Part shown: positions 20,541 through 26,748 of the stretch, in pieces
Layout: each line of letters begins with the position of its first letter
Numbering within the stretch: the stretch's first letter is position 1
From: Candidatus Desantisbacteria bacterium CG1_02_49_89
GTDB lineage: Bacteria > Desantisbacteria > UBA1551
Direction of reading: 5' to 3'
Length of the DNA stretch: 26,748 nt
NCBI GenBank assembly: GCA_001871075.1
Contig: MNUP01000010.1
Coordinates: 1-26,748, forward strand
Translations under genes and position numbers: made by a program
The notes under the pieces: generated by a model
Database searches by the model: none
What the model was told of the DNA's origin: nothing
Seen by the model: only the letters and a program-made list of their open reading frames with translations

Positions 20541-20638
20541 CAATTATGAATTATGAATGCTGAGTTATGAATCAACAGCAAGGATTTTAATTTAAATTAA
20601 CTCCTTGATTCATAATTCATAACTCATAATTCATAACT
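20541..20638. repeat. TTATGAA heptamer inverted element, copy C3
   Basis: Left heptamers 20541-20572, AT-rich core AAGGATTTTAATTTAAATTA then ACTCCTTGATT (20600-20610), right reverse heptamers 20607-20638. More diverged than the copies at 12573 and 15346. Confidence 0.8.
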
Positions 20639-20643
20639 ATCTG

Positions 20644-21639
20644 TTACGCTATTTTCATTGCCTGCCGCACTTCGTCCATTGTCGCGCGCGCCATTTTGCC
20701 GGCCTTTACAGCCCCTTCGTTAAGTATATCCCTGACCTTGTCCCTTGTCCAGTGCTTCTGTTTTTCCTGTATGGGAGCGAGGAATTTTTCAACGTAACCC
20801 GCGAGCCTTTTCTTGCAGTCCGTGCAGCCTATCCTGCTTGCCGCGCAATCGCCCCGCAGCGCCGCGGGCGCATCCTTCGGCCCGAAAAGTGTGCAATAAG
20901 TAAAAACGTTGCACAAATGCGGATGCCCCGGGTCGCTGAGCTTTATCCTTGCGGGGTCAGTGAACATTCCCTGCACCTTCTTCGCTGTTTCCTGCGGAGT
21001 TTCGTCAAGGCTGATGTAGTTATCGTATGATTTACCCATTTTTTTCTGGCCGTCAAGCCCAAGCAGCTTTGAGGTCGGGGCTAGCAGGCCCTGGGGTTCG
21101 GGAAAAACTTCCCCGTAAAAATAATTGAACCGCCTGGCGATCTCGCGCGTGAGCTCAAGGTGGGGAAGCTGGTCCTCACCCACGGGCACCGCGTTGGCCT
21201 TGTACATCATTATGTCCGCTGCCTGCAGCACCGGGTACCCGAGCAGGCCGTAGGAAATGTCCGCCTTGCCTATGTGCATGTCCCTGACCTTTTCCTTGAA
21301 TGTGGTGCACCTTTCAAGCCACGGAACAGGCACAAGCATTGACAGAAGCAGGTAAAGCTCGCTGTGCTCGCGCAGCTCCGACTGCACGAAAACCGTGCTC
21401 TTCGCGGGGTCTATGCCGGCAGCGAGCCAGTCCCTTACTATGTAATAAATATTGTCCTGGTAATCCTTTGTGTCAAGGTGGTCTGTGAGAGCGTGCCAGT
21501 TCGCGACCATATAATAGCACTCATATTCGTCCTGCAGTTTAACCCAGTTCTCAAGCGCACCCAGAAGGTGGCCGAGATGCAGCCTGCCTGTAGGCCTCAT
21601 ACCGCTCAATATCCTTTTTTTACCTGTTTCTTGCTTCAT
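20644..21639 (-). CDS. trpS: Tryptophanyl-tRNA synthetase, possible iron-sulfur type
   Basis: Class I synthetase that charges tRNA-Trp. The 331-residue length is typical. HIGH signature HLGH (21-24) in RPTGRLHLGHLLGALENW; KMSKS signature KKMGKS (199-204) in GLDGQKKMGKSYDN. The C-terminal anticodon-binding part has Cys243, Cys265, Cys272 and Cys275, giving C-x21-C-x6-C-x2-C. This is close to the C-x22-C-x6-C-x2-C [4Fe-4S] motif I recall from Thermotoga maritima TrpRS, so a cluster is plausible but unproven. The ATG overlaps the stop of the M50 peptidase gene by four bases, implying translational coupling. Confidence 0.95.
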   Translation of the reverse strand: MKQETGKKRILSGMRPTGRLHLGHLLGALENWVKLQDEYECYYMVANWHALTDHLDTKDYQDNIYYIVRDWLAAGIDPAKSTVFVQSELREHSELYLLLSMLVPVPWLERCTTFKEKVRDMHIGKADISYGLLGYPVLQAADIMMYKANAVPVGEDQLPHLELTREIARRFNYFYGEVFPEPQGLLAPTSKLLGLDGQKKMGKSYDNYISLDETPQETAKKVQGMFTDPARIKLSDPGHPHLCNVFTYCTLFGPKDAPAALRGDCAASRIGCTDCKKRLAGYVEKFLAPIQEKQKHWTRDKVRDILNEGAVKAGKMARATMDEVRQAMKIA

Positions 21640-22247
21640 AAAGGGACTCCTATCAGCCTGGCAAGAATTGTTATTATCGGCACGATCAACATGGAAAAAA
21701 ATCCGCTCATTAGCAGCAGCAGTATAAAGAACATCCCGAATGGCTCAAGCCTGCTGTAAAGAACAGCGAGCGGCATCGGAAGCAGGCCTATGAGTATCTT
21801 GGAACCGTCCAGCGGTGGTATCGGTATAAGGTTAAACACGGCAAGCACAAGGTTTATCCCTGCCAGGTTTATGAGAAAAATGTAAAGCAGCGAATCCGGG
21901 TTTATGATCCCGATCCTCAGCAGGAGAACCGAGATCAGGGCGAGAATGATATTCACGCCCGGCCCTGCCAGAGAAACCCATATCATATCCCTTTTCGGGT
22001 GGCGCAATGCCTGGAAGTTGACGGGAACGGGCTTTGCCCAGCCGATAATGAACCTGGATTTGAAAAAAAGCAGGGCAAGCGGAAGTATCACAGACCCGAT
22101 AGGGTCAATGTGCGCGAGAGGATTGAGTGTTATCCTTCCCATAAGCCTTGCAGTGGGGTCACCGCACTTCTCAGCGACCCAGCCGTGCGCGACTTCGTGC
22201 AGGATCACCGCTATCCCAAGAGCGATCAGCTGAAGAACTATAGTCAC
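21636..22247 (-). CDS. Site-2-protease-like M50 zinc metallopeptidase
   Basis: A 203-residue integral-membrane peptidase of the M50 family (SpoIVFB/S2P-like minimal form). HEVAH (17-21) in the first membrane helix supplies two zinc ligands and the catalytic Glu; the third ligand region is NLIPIPPLDGSK with Asp147 (family NPDG-type motif). About four to five hydrophobic helices are visible, no PDZ domain. The start is GTG at 22247, four bases after GGAGG. It overlaps trpS by four bases. The M50-trpS-scpA-scpB order is, from memory, recurrent in several bacterial groups, perhaps just a conserved housekeeping string. Substrate unknown. Confidence 0.92.
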   Translation of the reverse strand: MTIVLQLIALGIAVILHEVAHGWVAEKCGDPTARLMGRITLNPLAHIDPIGSVILPLALLFFKSRFIIGWAKPVPVNFQALRHPKRDMIWVSLAGPGVNIILALISVLLLRIGIINPDSLLYIFLINLAGINLVLAVFNLIPIPPLDGSKILIGLLPMPLAVLYSRLEPFGMFFILLLLMSGFFSMLIVPIITILARLIGVPL

Positions 22248-22261
22248 AATACCTCCCCATA

Positions 22262-22424
22262 ACTACAGTGACAAGTGATCCCCCTGCTTTTTCATGAAAG
22301 CAAGAAGGGGGACTCACTTTAAGTGGCAAGTAACAAGTGACAAGTTTATTTGCTGGATGCTAAATGCTGGATACTGAAAGATAAATGTAATAATCTGTGT
22401 GAATCTGTGTGAATCTGTGTCTAA
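22262..22424. repeat. Composite repeat gap: AAGTGAC, CCCCCT hairpin, ATGCTGG and AATCTGTGTG words
   Basis: Within about 160 bp: a CCCCCTGCTTT..AAAGC..AGGGGG hairpin (about 22281-22311) flanked by AAGTGAC-type heptamers (22267-22276 and 22322-22345), then ATGCTGG/ATGCTAA heptamers (about 22354-22378) and three AATCTGTGTG decamers (22393-22422). No gene is visible here. Confidence 0.7.
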
Positions 22425-22426
22425 GT

Positions 22427-23191
22427 TTACGGGATTGTCGGGAGAGAACGCTTGAAGGCGTTCTTTTTTATCCTGTCCCTGATATTCTTTATGAAATCCC
22501 GGCTGAAACCCATAGCTTTAAGCTGGCCCGGCATTTTCTTACGGTCGATCATATTGAAAAGCAGTCTGTCTGCGTCTTTATACCTGAACCCCAGCTCTCC
22601 CTCATCTGTCTGGCCCTGCCACAGGTCCGCTGTCGGCGGTTTTTTAATGATCTCTTCCGGGACTCCCAGGTATTTTGCGACCTGCCAGACCTGGGTTTTG
22701 TATAAGCAGCCAAGCGGCATTATCGCGCACGCGAGATCCCCGTGCGCCGTACCGTAACCAAGAAGCAGCTCTGTCCTGTTGCTGGAACCGATTACAAGCG
22801 CCCTGTATTTCGCGGAAAGGTCATAAAGAACAGACATCCTTTCACGCGCCATTTTATTCCCGACACGCACCCTTGACGCATCCTTGAATTTTCTAAAATA
22901 CGCGTCTATCTGCGCGGTTATGTCAACATTCAGAGCGTTGATGCCCAGTTTTCTAATAACAAGTCCCGCGTGCTTTATAGATTCTTTTGAATTTGACCTG
23001 TGCGGTATGGTCACTCCCCACACGTTTTTAGGACTCAGGGCTTTTGCCGCGAGGAATGCAACTACGGCAGAATCCACGCCGCCTGAGATCCCCAGTATCG
23101 CGCGGCTGAACCCCCTTTCACGCGCCTCTTGCTTTATGAATCCCGCAAGGCGCCTGCTTGCTTTCCCCGGATCGATCTTCAAATCCTTCAT
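22427..23191 (-). CDS. nadE: NAD synthetase, ammonia-dependent type
   Basis: Amidates nicotinate adenine dinucleotide to NAD using ATP and ammonia, the last step of NAD synthesis. The 254-residue single-domain form lacks the N-terminal glutaminase domain, so it should use free ammonia. PP-loop SGGVDS at 36-41 (LGISGGVDSAVVAFLAAKAL). Family motifs SSNRTELLLGYGTAHGDLACAIMPLG and KPPTADLWQGQTDEGELGFRY are intact. GAGGT lies just upstream of the ATG. Both flanking gaps are filled with repeats. Confidence 0.95.
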   Translation of the reverse strand: MKDLKIDPGKASRRLAGFIKQEARERGFSRAILGISGGVDSAVVAFLAAKALSPKNVWGVTIPHRSNSKESIKHAGLVIRKLGINALNVDITAQIDAYFRKFKDASRVRVGNKMARERMSVLYDLSAKYRALVIGSSNRTELLLGYGTAHGDLACAIMPLGCLYKTQVWQVAKYLGVPEEIIKKPPTADLWQGQTDEGELGFRYKDADRLLFNMIDRKKMPGQLKAMGFSRDFIKNIRDRIKKNAFKRSLPTIP

Positions 23192-23204
23192 TTTACCTCA
23201 TTGC

Positions 23205-23372
23205 GTATTAATTCAGCCACGGATGCCCCCCTGCAGCTCCGATGAAACTGGAGCTATAACTCAGGGACCTTCGGGTCAGGACCAAGTTAATGACCCTACG
23301 GCACGGATTAATCCTAAGAATTATTCCTTGCTTTTGCTCTGACACGTTGATACGCTGATACGTTGACACGTT
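23205..23372. repeat. Composite repeat gap between ABC permease and nadE
   Basis: CCACGGAT words at the left edge and CACGGAT at 23302-23308 frame two hairpins: AGCTCC..GGAGCT (23235-23255) and GACC..GGTC (23266-23277). Then comes the core ATTCCTTGCTTTTG (23323-23336) and four octamers of ACG(T/C)TGA(C/T). No gene visible in this 184-bp gap. Confidence 0.7.
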
Positions 23373-23375
23373 TAT

Positions 23376-24554
23376 TTAAGCCACTCTTCTTTTCAGGACA
23401 AGCGAACCCAGCAGCATCATGAGAAAAGCGAAAAGTATAAGCATAACGAATTCAAAACCTATCTGCCCCAGCCCGAAACCCTTTATCATCACCCCTTCTA
23501 TCGCAGAACTGGCGTAAGTAAGGGGCATAATATATGATAAAGGTTTTAAGTATCCCGGCAGGTCCCTTATCGGCCATATCAAGCCGGACAGAAAAACCTG
23601 GGGCACAATGACGATCGGTATGAACTGCACTGCCTGTAGTTCGTTCTTCGCGAAGAAAGAAAGAAGTATGCCCATATTGACCGCGCCAACTGCGAAAATC
23701 GCGTTAAGGGCAAAAAGCAGGTAGATGCTTCCCATATAATTGATCTTCAGGACGTAAAGCGTGAAAAACAGGACCAGGGCTGACTGGGCAAGCGCGAAGA
23801 TGCTGAATCCCAGCGAATAACCCAGGATGAGCTCCATCTTTGTCAGCGGCGAGGCAAACAGCCGCTCCATCGTGCCGTACGCCCTCTCCCTTAAAAAGGA
23901 GATTATGGTCAGCAGGAAAGTAAGAAAGAACACGAAGAACGCGATGAACACCGGCGAAAAGTAATCTATATTCGTGAATTTTTTTCCGCCGTAAACGTAC
24001 CTTGTGTCGATCTCAACCTTCAGGTTCGTTTCAAGCGGGGTGCCCTGTATCAGCAGGCCCGGTATTGTTTTAGAGAAGAATTTTTCAAACTGGTTCTCAA
24101 GGACGACTTTCTTGGAATAGCTGGTGCCTTCTATGACAAGGCCGAACCTTATTCCCTTTCCGTCAATGATGTTCCCGGAAAAATCCTCAGCGAACAGGAG
24201 CAGGCCGTCAAGCCTGTTTTCCCTGATGACCTTTTCCGTGTCCCCGCCCGCAAGCTCGATGATATCAAAACCGCCGTTCTCCTTCAATCCCTCAACGAAT
24301 TTCTGGCCCACGTTTATTTTTACTTTCTTTATGACAGGTATGGGCGGAAAGGTCCTGGGCGGTTCCACAATGGTTCTTTCCGCTCCTTTGTCGCTGTTAA
24401 TGACCCCTACTCTGATATTGGCTGATTCTGTCTTGAAAAGTATCCCGAATAGCGTGAAGACGACTATCGGGACAATAAAAACAAGCGCGAGCGTGCGCTT
24501 GTCCCGCAGGAACTGCCGTATTATCCTTAAAGCCATTGCAGCGATCCTGTTCAC
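23376..24554 (-). CDS. ABC-2 type transporter permease
   Basis: A 392-residue ABC-2 membrane protein of the YhhJ/DrrB-like exporter class. One N-terminal transmembrane helix (about 20-42, LALVFIVPIVVFTLFGILF) is followed by a long extracytoplasmic domain (about 45-200) and then five helices in the C-terminal half (FLTFLLTIISFL; FSIFALAQSALVLFFTLYVL; LLFALNAIFAVGAVNMGILL; IPIVIVPQVFLSG; FEFVMLILFAFLMMLLGSLVL). The motif FLRERAYGTMERLFASPLTK is typical of the ABC-2 coupling region. The longest frame begins at GTG 24554; an internal ATG (MALRII) at 24536 has AGGA upstream and is an equally good start. It should pair with the ATPase just upstream. Cargo unknown, possibly a drug or lipid. Confidence 0.9.
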   Translation of the reverse strand: MNRIAAMALRIIRQFLRDKRTLALVFIVPIVVFTLFGILFKTESANIRVGVINSDKGAERTIVEPPRTFPPIPVIKKVKINVGQKFVEGLKENGGFDIIELAGGDTEKVIRENRLDGLLLFAEDFSGNIIDGKGIRFGLVIEGTSYSKKVVLENQFEKFFSKTIPGLLIQGTPLETNLKVEIDTRYVYGGKKFTNIDYFSPVFIAFFVFFLTFLLTIISFLRERAYGTMERLFASPLTKMELILGYSLGFSIFALAQSALVLFFTLYVLKINYMGSIYLLFALNAIFAVGAVNMGILLSFFAKNELQAVQFIPIVIVPQVFLSGLIWPIRDLPGYLKPLSYIMPLTYASSAIEGVMIKGFGLGQIGFEFVMLILFAFLMMLLGSLVLKRRVA

Positions 24555-24589
24555 TTGTATGCTTCTCTCTTTTTCCCTATTCTTCTTCC

Positions 24590-24645
24590 CCCCTTAAAAT
24601 TTCCTTGTTCTCCTCCCCCCTTGTGGGGGAGGATTAAGGTGAGGG
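24590..24645. repeat. CCTCCCCC..GGGGGAGG hairpin between ABC genes
   Basis: TTTCCTTGTTCTCC (24600-24613) runs into a CCTCCCCCCTTGTGGGGGAGG hairpin (about 24612-24632) and AGGTGAGGGG. On the minus strand it would read TPHLNPPPQGG, a peptide I recall from repeats of this kind in many genomes. It separates the ATPase stop from the permease start. Confidence 0.7.
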
Positions 24646-24646
24646 G

Positions 24647-25363
24647 TTATTTTCCCGATGTCCTTATCAGCTCCAAAAACGCCTCTTCCAGGGTCTCTTT
24701 TCCTGTCATTGACCTTATCTCGCCTGGCCTGCCCTCCGTGAGCAGCTTGCCTTCCCTGAGGAAACCAAGCCTCGCGCACTTCTCCGCCTCGTCCATCTGG
24801 TGGCTGGATATAAGTATTGTCACGCCTTCTTTTGCCAGGCGGTTGAAGTAATCCCAGAATGAAACCCTTAAAGCCGGGTCAATCCCGACAGTGGGCTCGT
24901 CCAGCAAAAGCAGCTTCGGGCTGTGCGCCAGGGCGCACGCGAGAGACACCCTTTTCTTCGTGCCGCCGCTAAGGTTCCCGACAAGCTCGTCCGCTTTATC
25001 AGACAGCTCAAGCAGGTCAAGAAGCTCTGTTATTTTCTTTTTCAGTGCGTTCCTCTCAACGCCGTAAAGCGCGCCGAAAAACGATATGTTCTCCCTTACT
25101 GTAAGATCTATATACAGGGACTCGCTCTGGTTCATGTACCCGATCTGAGCGGCTTTCTTGAAGGGATTAGCGCTTCCCATAACACTGATCGTTCCCGATG
25201 TAGGAAGGAGCACACCGACTATAATGCGGATAAGGGTTGTCTTGCCTGAACCGTTAGGCCCCAGCAGTCCGTAGAGCTCACCCTCTTTTATCTCAAGGTT
25301 CAGCCCGTCCAGCGCCTTCACGCCGCCAAAATTCTTTTTAAGGTTCTCAGTTTTTATAACCAT
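24647..25363 (-). CDS. ABC transporter ATP-binding protein
   Basis: Nucleotide-binding subunit for the ABC-2 permease encoded just downstream. Walker A GPNGSGKTT (about 35-43), Q-loop at GYMNQSESLY, signature LSGGTKKRVSLA, Walker B LLLLDEPTVGID, H-loop ISSHQMDEAEKC. About 238 residues from the ATG chosen here, normal for the DrrA/CcmA-like class. The frame could start at a GTG seven codons earlier (25384), but those codons lie in the GATTTCGTGGAAATC word repeat, and the family usually starts at MxIKTxNL, so the ATG at 25363 is preferred. No clear ribosome-binding site for either. Confidence 0.93.
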   Translation of the reverse strand: MVIKTENLKKNFGGVKALDGLNLEIKEGELYGLLGPNGSGKTTLIRIIVGVLLPTSGTISVMGSANPFKKAAQIGYMNQSESLYIDLTVRENISFFGALYGVERNALKKKITELLDLLELSDKADELVGNLSGGTKKRVSLACALAHSPKLLLLDEPTVGIDPALRVSFWDYFNRLAKEGVTILISSHQMDEAEKCARLGFLREGKLLTEGRPGEIRSMTGKETLEEAFLELIRTSGK

Positions 25364-25386
25364 ACAAGATTTCCACGAAATCACTC

Positions 25387-25434
25387 CGCCCGTCTTTCAG
25401 CGGGCGAGACTTCGCCCACCTGAAAGGATGGGCG
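25387..25434. repeat. Double-hairpin element, copy 5
   Basis: CGCCCGTC..GGGCG (25387-25406), spacer AGACTT, CGCCCACC..GGGCG (25413-25434). It is an inverted near-copy of the element in tsaE and is likewise flanked by a TTTCGTGG-type word (25366-25382). Confidence 0.8.
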
Positions 25435-25439
25435 AGGAA

Positions 25440-25568
25440 AGCACGAAAAGATTCAGCCACGGATTTCCACGGATTTCAACTTTGTATATAAACTTGTGTA
25501 CTTGTAAGCTATATTTAAATTTCAACTTTTAAAATTTACAATTTGAAATTTGCAATTTGCAATGTTTT
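25440..25568. repeat. Mixed word arrays upstream of the ABC ATPase
   Basis: CCACGGATTT words (25459-25478), ACTTGTGT/ACTTGTAA octamers (25492-25508) and CAATTTGAAATTTGCAATTT-type heptamers (about 25539-25564). No gene visible; the last words abut the stop of the YifB-like gene. Confidence 0.6.
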
Positions 25569-25569
25569 C

Positions 25570-26748
25570 TTATAACCACAAATTCCTATCAAGGCTGCGG
25601 TACTGTATCGCCTCGGAAATGTGCTGCTCTTCTATGCCGCTCTTGCCTTCCAGGTCCGCTATCGTGCGGCTCACCTTCAGGATCCTGTCATAAGCGCGCG
25701 CGCTCAGCCCCAGCTGCTGTATCGCTGATTTGAGAAGCTCCATGCCTGCTGCTTCAAGCCTGCAGAATTCCCTGACGTCTTTCGTGCCCATCCGCGCGTT
25801 GCAGTAGATCTTCCTTCCCTTAAATCGCTCTTCCTGGATCCTGCGCGCCTTCTCCACCCTTGCCCTTATGTCCTTTGAACTTTCTGAGGAAGTATTGTCA
25901 GCCATATCCCTGTATTCAAGCGAAGGCGCTTCTATGTGGATGTCGATCCTGTCCAGCAAGGGACCGGATATCCTTGAAAGATATTTCTGGATCTGGTGGG
26001 GCGTGCATGAACACTCCCTTGACGGGTGCGTGAAATAACCGCACGGGCAGGGATTCATCGCCGCGACCAGCATGAACCTTGCCGGATACGTCAGGGAGGT
26101 AAGCGCCCTTGATATCGTGACATTGCCGTCTTCAAGCGGCTGGCGCAAAGCTTCAAGCACGTTCCTGTGGAATTCAGGAAGCTCGTCAAGGAACAGCACC
26201 CCGTTATGCGCAAGGCTCACCTCGCCGGGCTTCGGGATCCTTCCTCCCCCGACCAGGGCAACGTCCGAGACCGTGTGGTGCGGAGCCCTGAAAGGCCGGG
26301 TCGCGATCATAGCTTTTTCTGAAGGCACAAGCCCCACTATGCTGTGCAGCTTTGTCGTTTCGATCGCCTCGTCAAGCACCATAGAAGGAAGGATAGTGGA
26401 AAGCCTGCGGGCAAGCATTGTTTTGCCTGAACCCGGCGGCCCTACCATAATACAGTTGTGCCCGCCTGCTGCCGCGACCTCAAGGGCGCGCTTTACGTGA
26501 TACTGGCCTTTCACGTCGCTGAAATCCACTTCGTATTCGGAAGCTTCCTTCCACGCCTCCTTTATGTTATATGAATAAGGCTGTATCGTTGACTTCGCGC
26601 TGAGGAATTCGCATGTTTTATTCAGGTTGTCAACCGCGAACACGTCAAGATCTTCCACAATGGCCGCTTCTTTCGCGTTCTCCGAAGGTATTACAAGCGA
26701 CTTTTTGGCTTTCTTGCCTGCGATGGCTATGGGCAGGGTTCCGTTTAT
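25570..26748 (-). CDS. YifB/ComM-family Mg-chelatase-like AAA+ ATPase (5' end beyond window)
   Basis: AAA+ ATPase of the YifB/ComM group (ComM is a helicase aiding branch migration in natural transformation). The frame is open to the right edge, so the N-terminal part is missing: 392 codons are visible of the usual ~500. The first visible residues [20 protein letters not shown] and [15 protein letters not shown] match the YifB N-terminal ChlI domain. Walker A GPPGSGKT (visible residues 103-110), Walker [11 protein letters not shown], a cysteine-rich insert [18 protein letters not shown], and the C-terminal [18 protein letters not shown] plus QYRSLDR are all diagnostic. The stop codon lies in a GTGGTTA-type word that abuts the repeat gap. 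Confidence 0.93.
   Translation of the reverse strand: MNGTLPIAIAGKKAKKSLVIPSENAKEAAIVEDLDVFAVDNLNKTCEFLSAKSTIQPYSYNIKEAWKEASEYEVDFSDVKGQYHVKRALEVAAAGGHNCIMVGPPGSGKTMLARRLSTILPSMVLDEAIETTKLHSIVGLVPSEKAMIATRPFRAPHHTVSDVALVGGGRIPKPGEVSLAHNGVLFLDELPEFHRNVLEALRQPLEDGNVTISRALTSLTYPARFMLVAAMNPCPCGYFTHPSRECSCTPHQIQKYLSRISGPLLDRIDIHIEAPSLEYRDMADNTSSESSKDIRARVEKARRIQEERFKGRKIYCNARMGTKDVREFCRLEAAGMELLKSAIQQLGLSARAYDRILKVSRTIADLEGKSGIEEQHISEAIQYRSLDRNLWL

Noticed and set aside
24594-24779. Minus-strand 61-codon frame with TPHLNPPPQGG
   Set aside because: It is out of frame with the ABC ATPase and reads through a dispersed hairpin repeat; not a gene.

Overview
This 26.7 kb window reads as one long co-directional block of a bacterial chromosome: every gene I can support lies on the minus strand, so transcription runs from right to left. 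The content is mostly housekeeping (branched-chain amino-acid synthesis, tRNA modification and charging, chromosome condensation, NAD and thiamine cofactors, an ABC exporter). Glycoside-hydrolase-like and secreted genes suggest an uncultured polysaccharide-using bacterium. The gene set and very repeat-rich intergenic DNA remind me of candidate phyla such as Omnitrophota, but that is inference. I see no tRNA, rRNA or CRISPR array.

Layout in transcription order (right to left): yifB/comM-type AAA ATPase (5' end outside the window); ABC exporter ATPase and permease; nadE; site-2-protease-like M50 peptidase overlapping trpS; scpA-scpB; thiL; an AAC(3)-family acetyltransferase; tsaE and tsaB; ilvD; a polyprenyl diphosphate synthase; an ADP-ribosylglycohydrolase-family protein; a secreted concanavalin-like protein; fmt; a cysteine-rich DUF2284 protein; a GH42/GH14-like glycoside hydrolase; a 55-codon small gene translationally coupled to a secreted hypothetical; ilvB; a 318 bp MITE-like element; an AT-rich cargo block (HEAT-repeat protein and membrane-anchored coiled-coil protein); ilvN; and an MscS channel (3' end outside the window). 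ilvB and ilvN, normally adjacent, are split by the MITE and the cargo.

The striking feature is the repeat landscape. Almost every intergenic gap carries (i) degenerate tandem 'words' of 7-10 nt, often arranged as word array, AT-rich core, then reverse-complement word array; or (ii) a 48-50 bp double-hairpin element with the architecture CGCCC..GGGCG, 5-6 nt spacer, CGCCC..GGGCG, found five times. The same repeats also sit inside reading frames. thiL carries five in-frame repeat blocks, tsaB three, fmt two, and the last ~28 codons of tsaE are repeat-derived. All insertions are stop-free and lie between conserved motifs. Several genes take their start or stop codon from a repeat. I consider this family of modular, reading-frame-tolerant repeats the most interesting system in the window.
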